64,000 nt of DNA from contig CBDHEY010000002.1 in NCBI GenBank assembly GCA_965262305.1, positions 434,001 through 498,000 on the forward strand. Direction: 5' to 3'. Below are positions 1-8,953 of the stretch, in pieces. A program made the translations under genes and the position numbers. This DNA comes from CBDHEY01 sp965262305 (GTDB lineage Bacteria > Pseudomonadota > Gammaproteobacteria > Pseudomonadales > Cellvibrionaceae). Each line of letters opens with the position of its first letter. The first letter of the stretch is position 1. The notes under the pieces were generated by a model. That model saw nothing but the letters and a program-made list of their open reading frames with translations, had not been told where the DNA came from and searched no databases.

Positions 1-10
1 TAATTTGCTG

Positions 11-946
11 TTACTTTTTTAAGAAAAAACGGTAAAAATTTTTAAGCTCTTGTGCTGCAGATTTTACGTTTGTAAAGGCAAAGCGGACCTTTTGACCAGG
101 CCTTCTTTGGCTTAATGCAAAACAGTCTATATGACTGACGCAACCTAACTTTGGGTAACCTCCAATTGTTTGGCGTTCTTTAAGAAGTATTATCGGTTGT
201 CCAGTTGGCGGGACTTGAATTGCTCCAAAGGCAGTGCCCTCTGAACTAAGCTCTTTTATCTGATGATTTAAAGGCGTGCCGTCTAAGCAGTAACCCATTC
301 TATTAATTTGATTTGTGATAGTGTAATCCGATGAACAAATCTTAGATCGAATATCTTCTGAAAAATCTTCGTATTGGTAACCTGGAATTATTCTTAAAAG
401 TAGTCGCTCATTGTAATCTGGTATAAACCTTGGCGGTGTAGCTTTCTGATATAGTTTCAGAGCATTCTCACTTAAAAAACTTATTATTGATCCTTTTGTT
501 AGTGGTTGACCAAAATTAAAACCAATTTTTTCTCTATAAGACATACTCTGACTTTTGTAGACCGGTTCTACTTGTATGCCGTCTTTTATACCAAGATATA
601 ATTTAATACCGCTAGATGTCGAAGATATTCTTAAAATATCTCCTGGGAAAATGTCATGACTTGCCCATAGTGATATTGGCGTATCATTTATTTTTGCTTC
701 TGCTTTTGCACCACAAAGCGCAATTTTAGTTTTTTGGTCAAATATGGAAATAAATGGACCATATGTGATTTCAAGCGAGGCAAGTGCAGTATTATTTCCA
801 ACAAGTTTGTTTGCCCATAAAAAGCTGTGTTCATCGGCAGCCCCAGAAGTGCTATAGCCAACGTTTTGAAAACCTAACCTTCCGAGATCTTGAATCAGAC
901 ACAGTGGTCCGGATTGTATTATTTCCATCTTGCCGAATTCGATCAC
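11..946 (-). CDS. pxpC: 5-oxoprolinase subunit PxpC (biotin-dependent carboxyltransferase-like)
   Basis: 311-residue protein of the PxpC/KipA/AHS2 family, a cytoplasmic subunit of the ATP-dependent 5-oxoprolinase that opens 5-oxoproline to glutamate. The family's N-terminal QDLGR-LGFQNVGYSTSGAAD block is at about residues 19-38, and the ERQTIGGYPKLG-CVSHID block is near the C terminus. It is the last gene of the pxpA-pxpB-pxpC operon and overlaps the end of pxpB by 4 bases, so translation is probably coupled. An internal Met at residue 7 is an alternative start. The stop codon lies just inside the left edge of the window, so the gene is complete. The family call is firm; the activity is inferred from having all three subunits together. 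Confidence 0.93.
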   Translation of the reverse strand: MIEFGKMEIIQSGPLCLIQDLGRLGFQNVGYSTSGAADEHSFLWANKLVGNNTALASLEITYGPFISIFDQKTKIALCGAKAEAKINDTPISLWASHDIFPGDILRISSTSSGIKLYLGIKDGIQVEPVYKSQSMSYREKIGFNFGQPLTKGSIISFLSENALKLYQKATPPRFIPDYNERLLLRIIPGYQYEDFSEDIRSKICSSDYTITNQINRMGYCLDGTPLNHQIKELSSEGTAFGAIQVPPTGQPIILLKERQTIGGYPKLGCVSHIDCFALSQRRPGQKVRFAFTNVKSAAQELKNFYRFFLKK

Positions 947-1677
947 TCTTGTTCCTTTTTCAGGGCGTCATATTCGGATTTTGTAATGGGATAAAAATTT
1001 ACTTGATCGCCGACCTTTAGTTTCGTGGTACCTTGATCTTTTTGTGGGGCAAAATTTATGGGAGAGTTACCAATAATATTCCAACCGCCAGGTGTATCAC
1101 CAGGATAAATACCGGTTTGAGTATCTGCGATGCCCAGTGAACCGGCTGGAACTAATTTTCTCGGTCGCGGCTTTCTTGGATACGATAAAAGTGAATCAAC
1201 AAATCCTAAAAACGCAAATCCGGGCATAAAACCGATGGCATAGGCGGTATAAGCGGTTTTGCAAAAAAGAGAGATGAATTTGTCAGTGCTTAATTTTTTT
1301 ATTTCACATAAATGGGTTAAGTCGAGTGCAGCTTCTGGGCCGAAATAAATTGGAATTTCAAGTTTGCGGTCATTGCGATATTTGAGCTCGGAATGACAGG
1401 CCGTGTTGATCAAAGGTTTAATGTTTTTTATTAGTTCTTCAGCTTCAATATCTAAAAGTTTGAAATAAACGAGTATGCTCTGATATGAAGGCACTAAATC
1501 GGTAATCGTTTCTTGAAATTTATCGCGAATTGCCTGACTGCTTAAGTTAATAATCTGAGTGAGTTGCGGCGAAGCAATTTCGTTTGTACCGGATTTAAAT
1601 AACACATAAATCGCATTTTCAGATACTTGAGATACCTCAAATGTGTAGACTTGCTTAGATTCAAACGCATCCGACAT
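943..1677 (-). CDS. pxpB: 5-oxoprolinase subunit PxpB
   Basis: 244-residue protein of the PxpB/KipI/AHS1 family, partner of PxpC. The family signature GFMPGFAFLGFVD is in the middle (about residues 148-160), followed by PAGSLGIADTQTGIYP and PGGWNIIGNSP, all typical of this subunit. It lies between pxpA (2-base gap) and pxpC (4-base overlap), so the three subunits are translated from one message. In Bacillus a homologue (KipI) inhibits a sporulation kinase, but in a Gram-negative operon with pxpA and pxpC the metabolic role is the better reading. Confidence 0.93.
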   Translation of the reverse strand: MSDAFESKQVYTFEVSQVSENAIYVLFKSGTNEIASPQLTQIINLSSQAIRDKFQETITDLVPSYQSILVYFKLLDIEAEELIKNIKPLINTACHSELKYRNDRKLEIPIYFGPEAALDLTHLCEIKKLSTDKFISLFCKTAYTAYAIGFMPGFAFLGFVDSLLSYPRKPRPRKLVPAGSLGIADTQTGIYPGDTPGGWNIIGNSPINFAPQKDQGTTKLKVGDQVNFYPITKSEYDALKKEQE

Positions 1678-1679
1678 GA

Positions 1680-2384
1680 TTATCGTTCTAGGTTATTGAT
1701 CTTTAGTCTAACTTCTTTGGCAATTCCCAGAGCATTTTCTGAGTCGCCATGAACGCAAATTGTATCCGCTTTTAAGGGTAGCCAAGTTTTATTTTGAAGC
1801 TGAACCCGGTTGTTGGTTAAAATTTCAAAGGCTTGGGACGCACATTTATGTGGATCACGATACACACTGCCCTCAATTTTTCGTGATACAAGGTTGCCCG
1901 AATCAGAATAGGCGCGATCAGCGAAGGCTTCGAACAAAAGCCTTGGGTTTTTCATTTTATGCTTCTGATCATCAGCGAATACAACTAAGGGGAGATGAAA
2001 ATGCTTTGCTAGATCGCAAACCAATTGGAAAATAGATCTATCGGCAACCATATCGTTATAAAGGGCTCCATGCGCTTTTATGTGCTCAAGTTGAACCTTT
2101 TCTTTTTTGCAAACTTTATCGAGATTATTGACTTGAATGATTAAGCTTTCGTAGAGCTCATTTTTGGGAATACTCAGAGATGCTCGACCAAAATGTATTT
2201 TGTCAGGATAACTAGGATGGGCACCGATTTGCACTTTGTGAAACTTCGCAAGTTTTACGGTGCGTGCCATCGAATATTCATCACCAGTATGACCGCCACA
2301 AGCAATATTTGCCATGTCAATAAAAGGCATTATTGCTTCGTCAATTTCGTTTAAGCCTTCTCCAAGGTCGCAGTTGAGTTTCAA
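1680..2384 (-). CDS. pxpA: 5-oxoprolinase subunit PxpA (LamB/YcsF family)
   Basis: 234-residue LamB/YcsF-family protein, close to the usual 245-255. The N terminus carries the family block NCDLGEG followed by IACGGHTGD (about residues 4-35), then GAHPSYPD and a KAHGALYND motif, which are the conserved polar residues of the family. PxpA is the subunit thought to act on phosphorylated 5-oxoproline. It is the first gene of pxpABC. A small membrane-protein gene starts upstream on the same strand with a 34-base gap and may share the transcript. Confidence 0.93.
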   Translation of the reverse strand: MKLNCDLGEGLNEIDEAIMPFIDMANIACGGHTGDEYSMARTVKLAKFHKVQIGAHPSYPDKIHFGRASLSIPKNELYESLIIQVNNLDKVCKKEKVQLEHIKAHGALYNDMVADRSIFQLVCDLAKHFHLPLVVFADDQKHKMKNPRLLFEAFADRAYSDSGNLVSRKIEGSVYRDPHKCASQAFEILTNNRVQLQNKTWLPLKADTICVHGDSENALGIAKEVRLKINNLER

Positions 2385-2418
2385 ATACTTGGTCTAATTT
2401 AAAAATAAAGTCAAAAAA

Positions 2419-2643
2419 CTAAAGTGATAACAAAACCAATACCCAGCCAATCACGGCGAAAATCCACGCATCTTTGGCTTTATCCCATGCCCAGAGGCCG
2501 TAAATATATGAAATTACAGGTATAAACACCGTCGTTAGTCCCCAGGAAAAGTCTTCTTCAAAAGAAGTGAACATTAACTGAATCCAACTAACCAGTATCA
2601 AGATTACACCAAAAGTCATAAGCGTTGCAGAAACTGGATCCAT
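2419..2643 (-). CDS. small inner-membrane protein, unknown family
   Basis: 74-residue hydrophobic protein with probably two membrane helices (about residues 5-26 and 55-74) and an aromatic-rich middle segment with IYGLWAWDKAKD. A good Shine-Dalgarno sequence (TAGGAGC) lies about 7 bases before the ATG. I do not recognise the family. It is 34 bases upstream of pxpA on the same strand, so an accessory membrane role for the oxoproline operon is possible, but nothing in the sequence shows it. Confidence 0.65.
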   Translation of the reverse strand: MDPVSATLMTFGVILILVSWIQLMFTSFEEDFSWGLTTVFIPVISYIYGLWAWDKAKDAWIFAVIGWVLVLLSL

Positions 2644-2778
2644 AATAAAGCTCCTAAATATTTATTAGAATAGAGGAAAATGTGGCTCTATTTTAGCAAA
2701 TATGCGCACATTAGAAACCTCTAAAGAAGCAGAATACGTATGCCGCAGGTACTCATTCGTTAGTTTAAGATTTAACAA

Positions 2779-3216
2779 CTAGGTTTCTAGTAGAAAAGTA
2801 ACTGGACCGTCGTTTAGCAAAGATACCTTCATGTCTGCACCAAACTCCCCTGTTTCAACGTTTATGTCCAGCTGCCGGACTTCATCTAAAAATCGTTCAA
2901 ATAATGCCCTTGCTAAATCAGGTGAGGCGGCGCTGGAAAAGCTAGGTCGTAAGCCCTTTTGTGTATCAGCCGCAAGGGTAAACTGTGAAACCGCAAGTAT
3001 GCTTCCGCAAATATCTGTAACACTTAGGTTCATTTTCCCCTGTGCATCGGGGAATATGCGGTAGTTGACAAGCTTTTTTGCCATCTTGGAGATACTTTCC
3101 ACCCCATCTTCTTTTTCTACTCCTACCAGTGCAAGAATTCCTTTGTCGATATTGCCAACTATCACCTCGTTCACAACGACATTAGCGTGGGCCACTCTTT
3201 GAATAAGGACTTTCAT
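2779..3216 (-). CDS. dtd: D-aminoacyl-tRNA deacylase
   Basis: 145-residue DTD, the cytoplasmic proofreading enzyme that removes D-amino acids (and glycine from tRNA-Ala) from charged tRNAs. Length is exactly typical. It begins MKVLIQRV, carries the SQFTL motif with the active-site region near residue 78, and ends with the chirality-checking GPVT motif (NDGPVTFLL). It appears to be a single-gene unit; the following gene is on the opposite strand. Confidence 0.96.
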   Translation of the reverse strand: MKVLIQRVAHANVVVNEVIVGNIDKGILALVGVEKEDGVESISKMAKKLVNYRIFPDAQGKMNLSVTDICGSILAVSQFTLAADTQKGLRPSFSSAASPDLARALFERFLDEVRQLDINVETGEFGADMKVSLLNDGPVTFLLET

Positions 3217-3364
3217 AAAAACCTTTTGTTGATCAAATATGGAATGTTACAAAATATTACAGATTTGTAGCCAATTATTGTTAATATTTTTTAGGATGGA
3301 AAATTAGGTGTGCTACATTTGATGAAAACTGGCCCAGTTCAGATAAAAGCTCCTGGAGAGTTAA

Positions 3365-4309
3365 TTGTATTGTTTTAAAACAGTTCTTTGTGTCTTAAGG
3401 TTTTGCTTTGGGATTTTTCTCGGATTTGGGTTCAACGCGATTTCTTATGCCGACACATCGCCCTGTGTTGAAGAATCTTCCGATTGTGCGCCTGTGGGAG
3501 AATGGGAATTCTCTATTGCTCTAGGGTTGGGTGTGAGAACAAACCCTATTTTTTCCAGTGATGATATTCCTATATATTTAATTCCCGGTGTGAGCTACTA
3601 CGGAGAGCGTTTTTTTGTAAATGATACAAGTTTGGGTTATACGTTATTTGAAGATGAGTCCCATACCCTAAGTCTCATTTCGACCCTAAGTTTTGACCAG
3701 GTATATTTTGATCGATGGAATATTAGAAACTTTACTTTAGGTAATGAAGGTATTTCTATTGATAATTCTCCAGTTGCAGCTCCCGATGACGACGAGCTAG
3801 ACGGAGCTGGCGGTGGAGATGCAGACGGTGAAAGAAATGATGACGAAATAATTTTTGATATAGACCAAATTGATAGCCGGAATATGGCTTTACTAGCTGG
3901 CGTCGAGTACTACTACTACTCTGAAAGTTGGTTTTATAATGTACAAGGGCTCCAAGATATCTCATCGGTCCATAATGGAAATGAATACCGTTTTTCCGCT
4001 ACTTATCCATTTCAGCATGAAACAAATTTATTTGAATTCACTGTTGGGGCTGTGTGGCAAGATGAAAGTATCGTGGATTATTATTACGGTCTAGATGAAA
4101 ATGAAGTGCCCGATGAAAGACTTATATATCAAGCGTCTAGTACGCTTTCTCCAATTCTTAAATTCGATTATAAACGACGTATAAATACACATTGGAGTTT
4201 ATATTTTTTCTTACATAATAAGTGGTTTGGTGAGGAAATTGTTGATAGCCCACTGGTAGATAAAAAGACAAGTACTACCGTGTTTTTTGGGGGGGTGTAT
4301 CATTTTTAG
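3365..4309 (+). CDS. MipA/OmpV-family outer-membrane protein
   Basis: 314-residue exported protein. A hydrophobic signal peptide covers about residues 1-29 (ending near ISYA-DTS), then come alternating beta-strand-like segments and a C-terminal phenylalanine (GGVYHF), as in outer-membrane barrels. The layout (GEWEFSIALGLGVRTNPIF, IYLIPGVSYYGERFFV) matches MipA/OmpV. An acidic insert near residues 138-160 (DDDELDGAGGGDADGERNDDE) is unusual and is probably a surface loop. The start is a TTG preceded by GGAGAG. It is first in an apparent operon with a DUF3019 protein and a two-component system, suggesting the barrel is made or sensed in an envelope-stress circuit (inference). Confidence 0.82.
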   Translation: MYCFKTVLCVLRFCFGIFLGFGFNAISYADTSPCVEESSDCAPVGEWEFSIALGLGVRTNPIFSSDDIPIYLIPGVSYYGERFFVNDTSLGYTLFEDESHTLSLISTLSFDQVYFDRWNIRNFTLGNEGISIDNSPVAAPDDDELDGAGGGDADGERNDDEIIFDIDQIDSRNMALLAGVEYYYYSESWFYNVQGLQDISSVHNGNEYRFSATYPFQHETNLFEFTVGAVWQDESIVDYYYGLDENEVPDERLIYQASSTLSPILKFDYKRRINTHWSLYFFLHNKWFGEEIVDSPLVDKKTSTTVFFGGVYHF

Positions 4310-4739
4310 TTTTAGTCCCTCAGTTCTAAAGAATAGTAAAACAATCAGAATAATAGCAGCGTCTATCTTACTGGGTTCAATAGAAACGACTTCTTCATCT
4401 GAGTTACCAGTGATTGAATTTGCGATAAAACCCAATCTTTGTGTCCTTTCTGAAAGTGAAAAATTTTGCCAAGACACATTGGAATTAAAATGGCGGTCTG
4501 AAACCCCCAGAAATGTTTGTCTATATCAACAATCCAAACGTTTACCACTGCGATGTTGGGAAAAAGAGACATCCGGTCAACATTATGTTTCAATTTCCAC
4601 AAAGAAAAACCTCGATTTTCAATTGAGAGAGATTGGTGAAGAAGAACTATTGGCGAGAAAAGCGTTTCAAGTAGTTCAAGATATGGGGTCTGATAAAAAA
4701 TTTCGAAAGCGTCGTCGGAACGCGTGGAATTTCTTTTAG
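4287..4739 (+). CDS. DUF3019-family exported protein
   Basis: 150-residue protein with a signal-like N terminus and a small cysteine-containing beta domain. The run FAIKPNLCVLSESEKFCQDTLELKW followed by RNVCLYQ and RCWE is the DUF3019 pattern, with two probable disulfides. The gene overlaps the 3' end of the MipA-like gene and uses a TTG start, the only reasonable in-frame start. DUF3019 genes are commonly found beside MipA-like proteins and RstAB-like two-component systems, exactly the order here. The molecular function is unknown. Confidence 0.72.
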   Translation: MGGCIIFSFSPSVLKNSKTIRIIAASILLGSIETTSSSELPVIEFAIKPNLCVLSESEKFCQDTLELKWRSETPRNVCLYQQSKRLPLRCWEKETSGQHYVSISTKKNLDFQLREIGEEELLARKAFQVVQDMGSDKKFRKRRRNAWNFF

Positions 4740-4756
4740 TGGTATAAGGGGTTGCG

Positions 4757-5446
4757 ATGAATTTGGTATTGCTGGTTGAAGATGATATTCGTTTGGCAAA
4801 TCTTGTTAAGGATTACCTTGAAGGTAATGACTATCGAGTAATTATTGAGGCTGGTGGGCACAATGTTGTTCGCAAAGTAAAAGATCTCAATCCAGATATA
4901 GTTGTTTTAGATGTTATGTTACCTGGAAAAGATGGAATAACGATATGTCATGAGTTGCGGCCGCGTTTTTCTGGACCAATTCTGATTGTCACTGCAAGGG
5001 ATTCGGATAATGATCAAATAAAAGGACTGGAGTTTGGCGCTGATGATTACGTCACCAAACCTGTTGAACCAAGGGTGTTGCTCGCGAGAATAAAGGCCTT
5101 GTTACGCAGATATAATTCAAGTCTACCGCTGGCGGAAGGGTGCTTTGAATTTGGTTGTCTGAAAATAGATGTTTCTTCCAGGACAGCATTGTTAGAAGAA
5201 AATGAAATTCCACTTTCTAGTCATGAATTTGATATGCTTTTGGAGTTGGCGAGGAAGGCTGGTGATGTTGTAAATCGTGAATATTTGTATAAAACTATCT
5301 ACGATAGGGAGTACGATGGTTTAGATCGAACTGTGGATGTGAGAATTTCCCATTTAAGAAAAAAACTTGGTGATAATTCGCAAAATCCAGAAAAAATAAA
5401 AACCATATGGGGGAAAGGTTATTGTTTTATTGCCGAGGCTTGGTGA
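4757..5446 (+). CDS. OmpR/RstA-type response regulator
   Basis: 229-residue response regulator. The receiver domain (about residues 1-118) has the acidic pair ED-D at 8-10, phospho-acceptor Asp52 (VVLDVMLPGKDG) and the conserved Lys in DDYVTKP. The C-terminal winged helix (about residues 130-227) carries LSSHEFDMLLELARKAGDVVNRE and RTVDVRISHLRKKLGD, as in OmpR/RstA proteins. The histidine kinase follows directly. With MipA-like and DUF3019 genes upstream on the same strand the four probably form one transcription unit. Targets cannot be read from the sequence. Confidence 0.92.
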   Translation: MNLVLLVEDDIRLANLVKDYLEGNDYRVIIEAGGHNVVRKVKDLNPDIVVLDVMLPGKDGITICHELRPRFSGPILIVTARDSDNDQIKGLEFGADDYVTKPVEPRVLLARIKALLRRYNSSLPLAEGCFEFGCLKIDVSSRTALLEENEIPLSSHEFDMLLELARKAGDVVNREYLYKTIYDREYDGLDRTVDVRISHLRKKLGDNSQNPEKIKTIWGKGYCFIAEAW

Positions 5447-5489
5447 TGGACGTTTTTCCTCAGCCATCTTCGGTCAGGGTTTTCAGCTA

Positions 5490-6794
5490 ATGAGCCGCGC
5501 TTTTTTTTCTCTATATTTTAGTTTAGTTCTGTCCATTGTATTTTTAGGTTGGTTTGCAGATCAGCTATGGAAAAGTGTTAATCCTGAACCCGATTTATCC
5601 CATACCGAGATTGCGTTCCTCGAAACACTTCAAGTTATTGATCAAAATCAAATTTCAGAAATCATAGACCAATTGGATAAGCTAGATTCAAATTTCAAAA
5701 TTTCTCTTGTAGATATTGAAGATTTTGCCAACTCTAGCCTTTCGCTCAAGATCTCAAAAGGAGAAATTGTCTCTTTGTTTCAGCGAAAAGGAACACAAAT
5801 CATCTACATGCGATTGGGAGATTCGAATAAAGTCATTTCGATCTCCATTAAATACTCGGATGAAAATGCAGATCAACTCTATTTCGTTATTTTAATATTC
5901 TTCTATTTGCTTATGGCTCTTGCAATTTACCTTTGGATCTGGCCTCTTACTCGGGATATAAAAAAGCTTAAATTTCAAACCCAAATTATTGGGAAAGATG
6001 GTGTGTTAGAAAAAATTCACATCGGTTCTCAATCTGTAGTCGCTGATCTTGCAGAATCTTTTAATCAAATGTCGGTGAGAATTAGAGCGCTTATTACATC
6101 CCACAAAGATATGACTTCGGCTGTTTCTCATGAGTTGAGGACACCATTAGCCCGAATGAGATTTTCTTTGGAGTTGGCTCAAAATTGTGAAAGGCCAGAA
6201 GATATTGCGAGTCAGTTAAAGAGTTTAAAGATGGATGTAGAAGAGATGGATGCACTGATTTCTGGATTACTCCGTTATGCAGGCTATGAACACTACTCGC
6301 AAAAGCTCGATTTCCAGCCTGGTGATTTGAAATCTTTAGTTGAAAATATAATAGAATCAATTAATGCTACAGCAAATATTGATTTTGAATTTAAATATTC
6401 TGGGTTAGATAAAAACATAGTTTGTGAATGGAAATTGATTGAACACTGTATTCGCAATTTAATTCAGAATGCTCTCAAATATGGAAATTCTAAAATTCGT
6501 ATTACTGCTTTGTTGGAAATTTCAAATGAAGATAGCGAATGCAAGGTCGTGGTGGAAGACGATGGTCAAGGTATAGATGAATCTTCTCGTGAGCGAGTTC
6601 TTGATCCTTTTGTCAGGTTATCCGGTACAAATAAGAAAAGCGGATTTGGGCTTGGTTTGGCGATTGTGAAAAGAATAATGACTTGGCATAAGGGGAAAAT
6701 AACCATAGACGATTCTGATTTAGGAGGCGCGAAAGTCACTATTTCATGGCCAAACGATTCAATTCCAAATGAATCCGACATGCGTCCAAATTAA
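5490..6794 (+). CDS. sensor histidine kinase (RstB-like)
   Basis: 434-residue membrane kinase partnering the response regulator just upstream. A first membrane helix is at about residues 4-22, a periplasmic sensor segment follows to about 130, then a second helix, a HAMP-like linker, the dimerisation box SAVSHELRTPLARM with the phospho-accepting His, and an ATPase domain with N (RNLIQNALKYG), G1 (EDDGQGID) and G2 (GFGLGLAIV) boxes. The reading frame is open back to a TTG at 5430 overlapping the regulator. I prefer the ATG at 5490 because the protein then begins with the membrane helix. The signal is unknown. Confidence 0.9.
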   Translation: MSRAFFSLYFSLVLSIVFLGWFADQLWKSVNPEPDLSHTEIAFLETLQVIDQNQISEIIDQLDKLDSNFKISLVDIEDFANSSLSLKISKGEIVSLFQRKGTQIIYMRLGDSNKVISISIKYSDENADQLYFVILIFFYLLMALAIYLWIWPLTRDIKKLKFQTQIIGKDGVLEKIHIGSQSVVADLAESFNQMSVRIRALITSHKDMTSAVSHELRTPLARMRFSLELAQNCERPEDIASQLKSLKMDVEEMDALISGLLRYAGYEHYSQKLDFQPGDLKSLVENIIESINATANIDFEFKYSGLDKNIVCEWKLIEHCIRNLIQNALKYGNSKIRITALLEISNEDSECKVVVEDDGQGIDESSRERVLDPFVRLSGTNKKSGFGLGLAIVKRIMTWHKGKITIDDSDLGGAKVTISWPNDSIPNESDMRPN

Positions 6795-6832
6795 TACGAG
6801 ACAAAAGCTGCTCATATTCGCTATGTGGCAGA

Positions 6833-7804
6833 TTAACTTGTTCGATCACTATCTCCAGAAAATTGCTTGGCCATCGCATTTGTTGTTCTGACAAGTGCAT
6901 CTACAATGCTTGGTTCTCGTGATGAATGTCCAGCATCTCTTATTATATGTAATTCTGAATTCGGCCAGGCTTGATGCAAGGTTACGGCATTATCGAGCGG
7001 ACAGACCATATCATAACGACCATGAATGATGATTCCCGGAATGCTCTCGAGCATAGCTGCATTATCGACTATCTGGTTTTCTTCTATAAAGCTGTGATTG
7101 ATAAAATAATGGGCCTCGATTCGGGCAAGAGACGTTGCCAAATGAGTATCTGAAAATGCGTTTACCACGTCGGTACTCGGTCGCAGAGTAGCACAACGTC
7201 CTTCCCATAAAGACCAGGCTTTTGCGGCGGCCATTTTAGCCAATTCGTTTTCGCCAGTTAGTTTTTCATAATACGCAGACAAGAGGTTGTCACGCTTTTC
7301 CGGGGAAATTGGTTTTATAAAGTCTTGCCAATAATCTGGAAATACGTGATGAGCCCCGTGTTGATAAAACCAATTGATATCACTGCGACGACAAAGAAAG
7401 ATTCCTCTCAAAATTAATGCGAGAACATTTTCTGGATGAGCTTGCGTATAGAGAAGGCTTAATGTTGAACCCCAGGAACCTCCAAATAAAAGCCATCGAT
7501 CGATGTTTAATTCGCATCGAATGCGTTCCATATCTTCTATTAAATGTTGAGTCGTATTGTTCTCAAGCTCTGCATGAGGTGTCGACCGACCTGAACCGCG
7601 TTGATCGAATAAAACAATATGGTATTTTTCAGGATCGAAATAGCGCCTGTCGGTTTTACTTAAGCCAGCCCCTGGTCCACCGTGAACAAATAAAATTGGA
7701 ATGCCATTGGGGTTGCCACACTGTTCAACATAAATAGTATGGATTGCGTCTACTTCGATATCATGGCGCGCGAAAGGTTTTATTTCCGGATAAAGTAAGT
7801 GCAT
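6833..7804 (-). CDS. pip: proline iminopeptidase
   Basis: Alpha/beta-hydrolase of the S33 family that removes N-terminal proline from peptides, cytoplasmic. Motifs: HGGPGAGL (oxyanion-hole region), DQRGSGRSTPH, the nucleophile elbow GGSWGSTL with its Ser, GRYDMVCP with the Asp region, and DAGHSSREP with the catalytic His. The frame is open to a GTG at 7861 (342 residues), but the ATG at 7804 gives the usual start (MHLLYPEIKPF) and a normal length of 323. It is convergent with the two-component operon, with only about 40 bases between. Confidence 0.93.
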   Translation of the reverse strand: MHLLYPEIKPFARHDIEVDAIHTIYVEQCGNPNGIPILFVHGGPGAGLSKTDRRYFDPEKYHIVLFDQRGSGRSTPHAELENNTTQHLIEDMERIRCELNIDRWLLFGGSWGSTLSLLYTQAHPENVLALILRGIFLCRRSDINWFYQHGAHHVFPDYWQDFIKPISPEKRDNLLSAYYEKLTGENELAKMAAAKAWSLWEGRCATLRPSTDVVNAFSDTHLATSLARIEAHYFINHSFIEENQIVDNAAMLESIPGIIIHGRYDMVCPLDNAVTLHQAWPNSELHIIRDAGHSSREPSIVDALVRTTNAMAKQFSGDSDRTS

Positions 7805-7938
7805 TAACAGACTCTGCTTGCTCGTATCACTCAACGATCTATTGATTAAATTTGCCTCCACTTTAGTCTAGCAACTTTATATACGTTCTGCCCATTTATT
7901 GCCGATTTTATCCGTAGTTAGGGATGCGCATATCAATT

Positions 7939-8280
7939 CTAATAAAATAATGTCACTTCTTTTATATCTTCGGCTTTCCAGTAGGACGAACAAGTTCCTA
8001 AGCCCTCAATATAAACAGTTAAATTTTCTTTAAAGGCGAGTTTCACAAGTTCGAAAACATAGGTTGCGCTGGGTGATGCGAAATTAATGCTAAATACGTT
8101 CAGTTCATTGCATCTTGGAGTATCGATTATCTCTGAGTTGATCTTAACTAATACCGCAGCGTTGACACCAGACCCCTTTAAAGAAACGATTTTTCCTTTA
8201 ACTTCTCCTGAATACAGTATTGGACTATAAAATAAGGTTAATAAAATACAGGTAAAAGTCGTTAGCGTGATTTTTTTCAT
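7939..8280 (-). CDS. small exported protein with one likely disulfide
   Basis: 113 residues with a clear signal peptide (MKK, then a hydrophobic run, cleavage near residue 24). The mature part has two cysteines (near residues 57 and 96, the second in EGLGTCSSYWKAEDI), consistent with one periplasmic disulfide and a small beta fold. I do not recognise a named family. It follows a lipoprotein gene on the same strand with an 18-base gap, so the two are probably co-transcribed. The Shine-Dalgarno AGGGAAA is well placed. Confidence 0.6.
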   Translation of the reverse strand: MKKITLTTFTCILLTLFYSPILYSGEVKGKIVSLKGSGVNAAVLVKINSEIIDTPRCNELNVFSINFASPSATYVFELVKLAFKENLTVYIEGLGTCSSYWKAEDIKEVTLFY

Positions 8281-8298
8281 TTTTAATTTCCCTGCAGA

Positions 8299-8877
8299 TT
8301 ACTCAAACTGTACTTTTTGTGTGGCGTATTCACAATAGTAAAAGTCTTCATCACATACTTCTAATTTTAAATAAAGATCTTGTGGAAATTGGGTAAACCA
8401 GTCACCAATATAGTTGTCTTGGTACTCTCCTAGTCGATTGCCACAATTGAGATCTAAGTGAGGCGAAAACTCGCATTGTAATTCTTGAAATTGATGGCAG
8501 CCGCCATAAACATCACAAAAATCTGTATATATCAATTGGCTTTCTATAAAGCTAGGAGATTTACTGATAGTTAGCTCAAGGTAGTAATCTTGATAAGCGT
8601 CTAAGTCCCAGTGAATATTAAATAAACCATTGTTTATAAATGGGGAAATACTCAAATCTGCAAATGGGAAGAAGTAACTATCATAACCATAGCTGTCGAT
8701 TACGCTAAAATTCCCCAGGTAAACCGGCTCGGGTTTGGGTTCCGGTCTTGTAATTGGTTCATCGTCGTAATCATGTACATATTCAGTTTCAGTATAGCTG
8801 GCGGTGTATTCGGCTTGGCAGCCGGCAAGCACTAATAAAAAAATAGAAGAAAAAATTAAAGTATTAAAACGATTCAT
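8299..8877 (-). CDS. lipoprotein, unknown function
   Basis: 192-residue predicted lipoprotein. Signal peptide with lipobox LAGC (Cys about residue 19-20 from the ATG), then a Tyr/Glu/Pro-rich stretch (DDEPITRPEPKPEP) followed by an aromatic, acidic domain with six cysteines, several in close pairs (DFCDVYGGC, ELQCEF, LNCGN, EVCDEDFYYCE). The frame extends to a TTG at 8883, but the ATG at 8877 has GGGG six bases upstream. The family is not recognised; the cysteine pattern suggests a disulfide-stabilised periplasmic or surface domain. It is followed by the small exported protein gene. Confidence 0.62.
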   Translation of the reverse strand: MNRFNTLIFSSIFLLVLAGCQAEYTASYTETEYVHDYDDEPITRPEPKPEPVYLGNFSVIDSYGYDSYFFPFADLSISPFINNGLFNIHWDLDAYQDYYLELTISKSPSFIESQLIYTDFCDVYGGCHQFQELQCEFSPHLDLNCGNRLGEYQDNYIGDWFTQFPQDLYLKLEVCDEDFYYCEYATQKVQFE

Positions 8878-8953
8878 CTGCAACCCCGGTTTACTGATTC
8901 GATTTGGTTGCAGTATGACTAAGGGTTACTGAATGAATGCTGAAGAAATTTTT

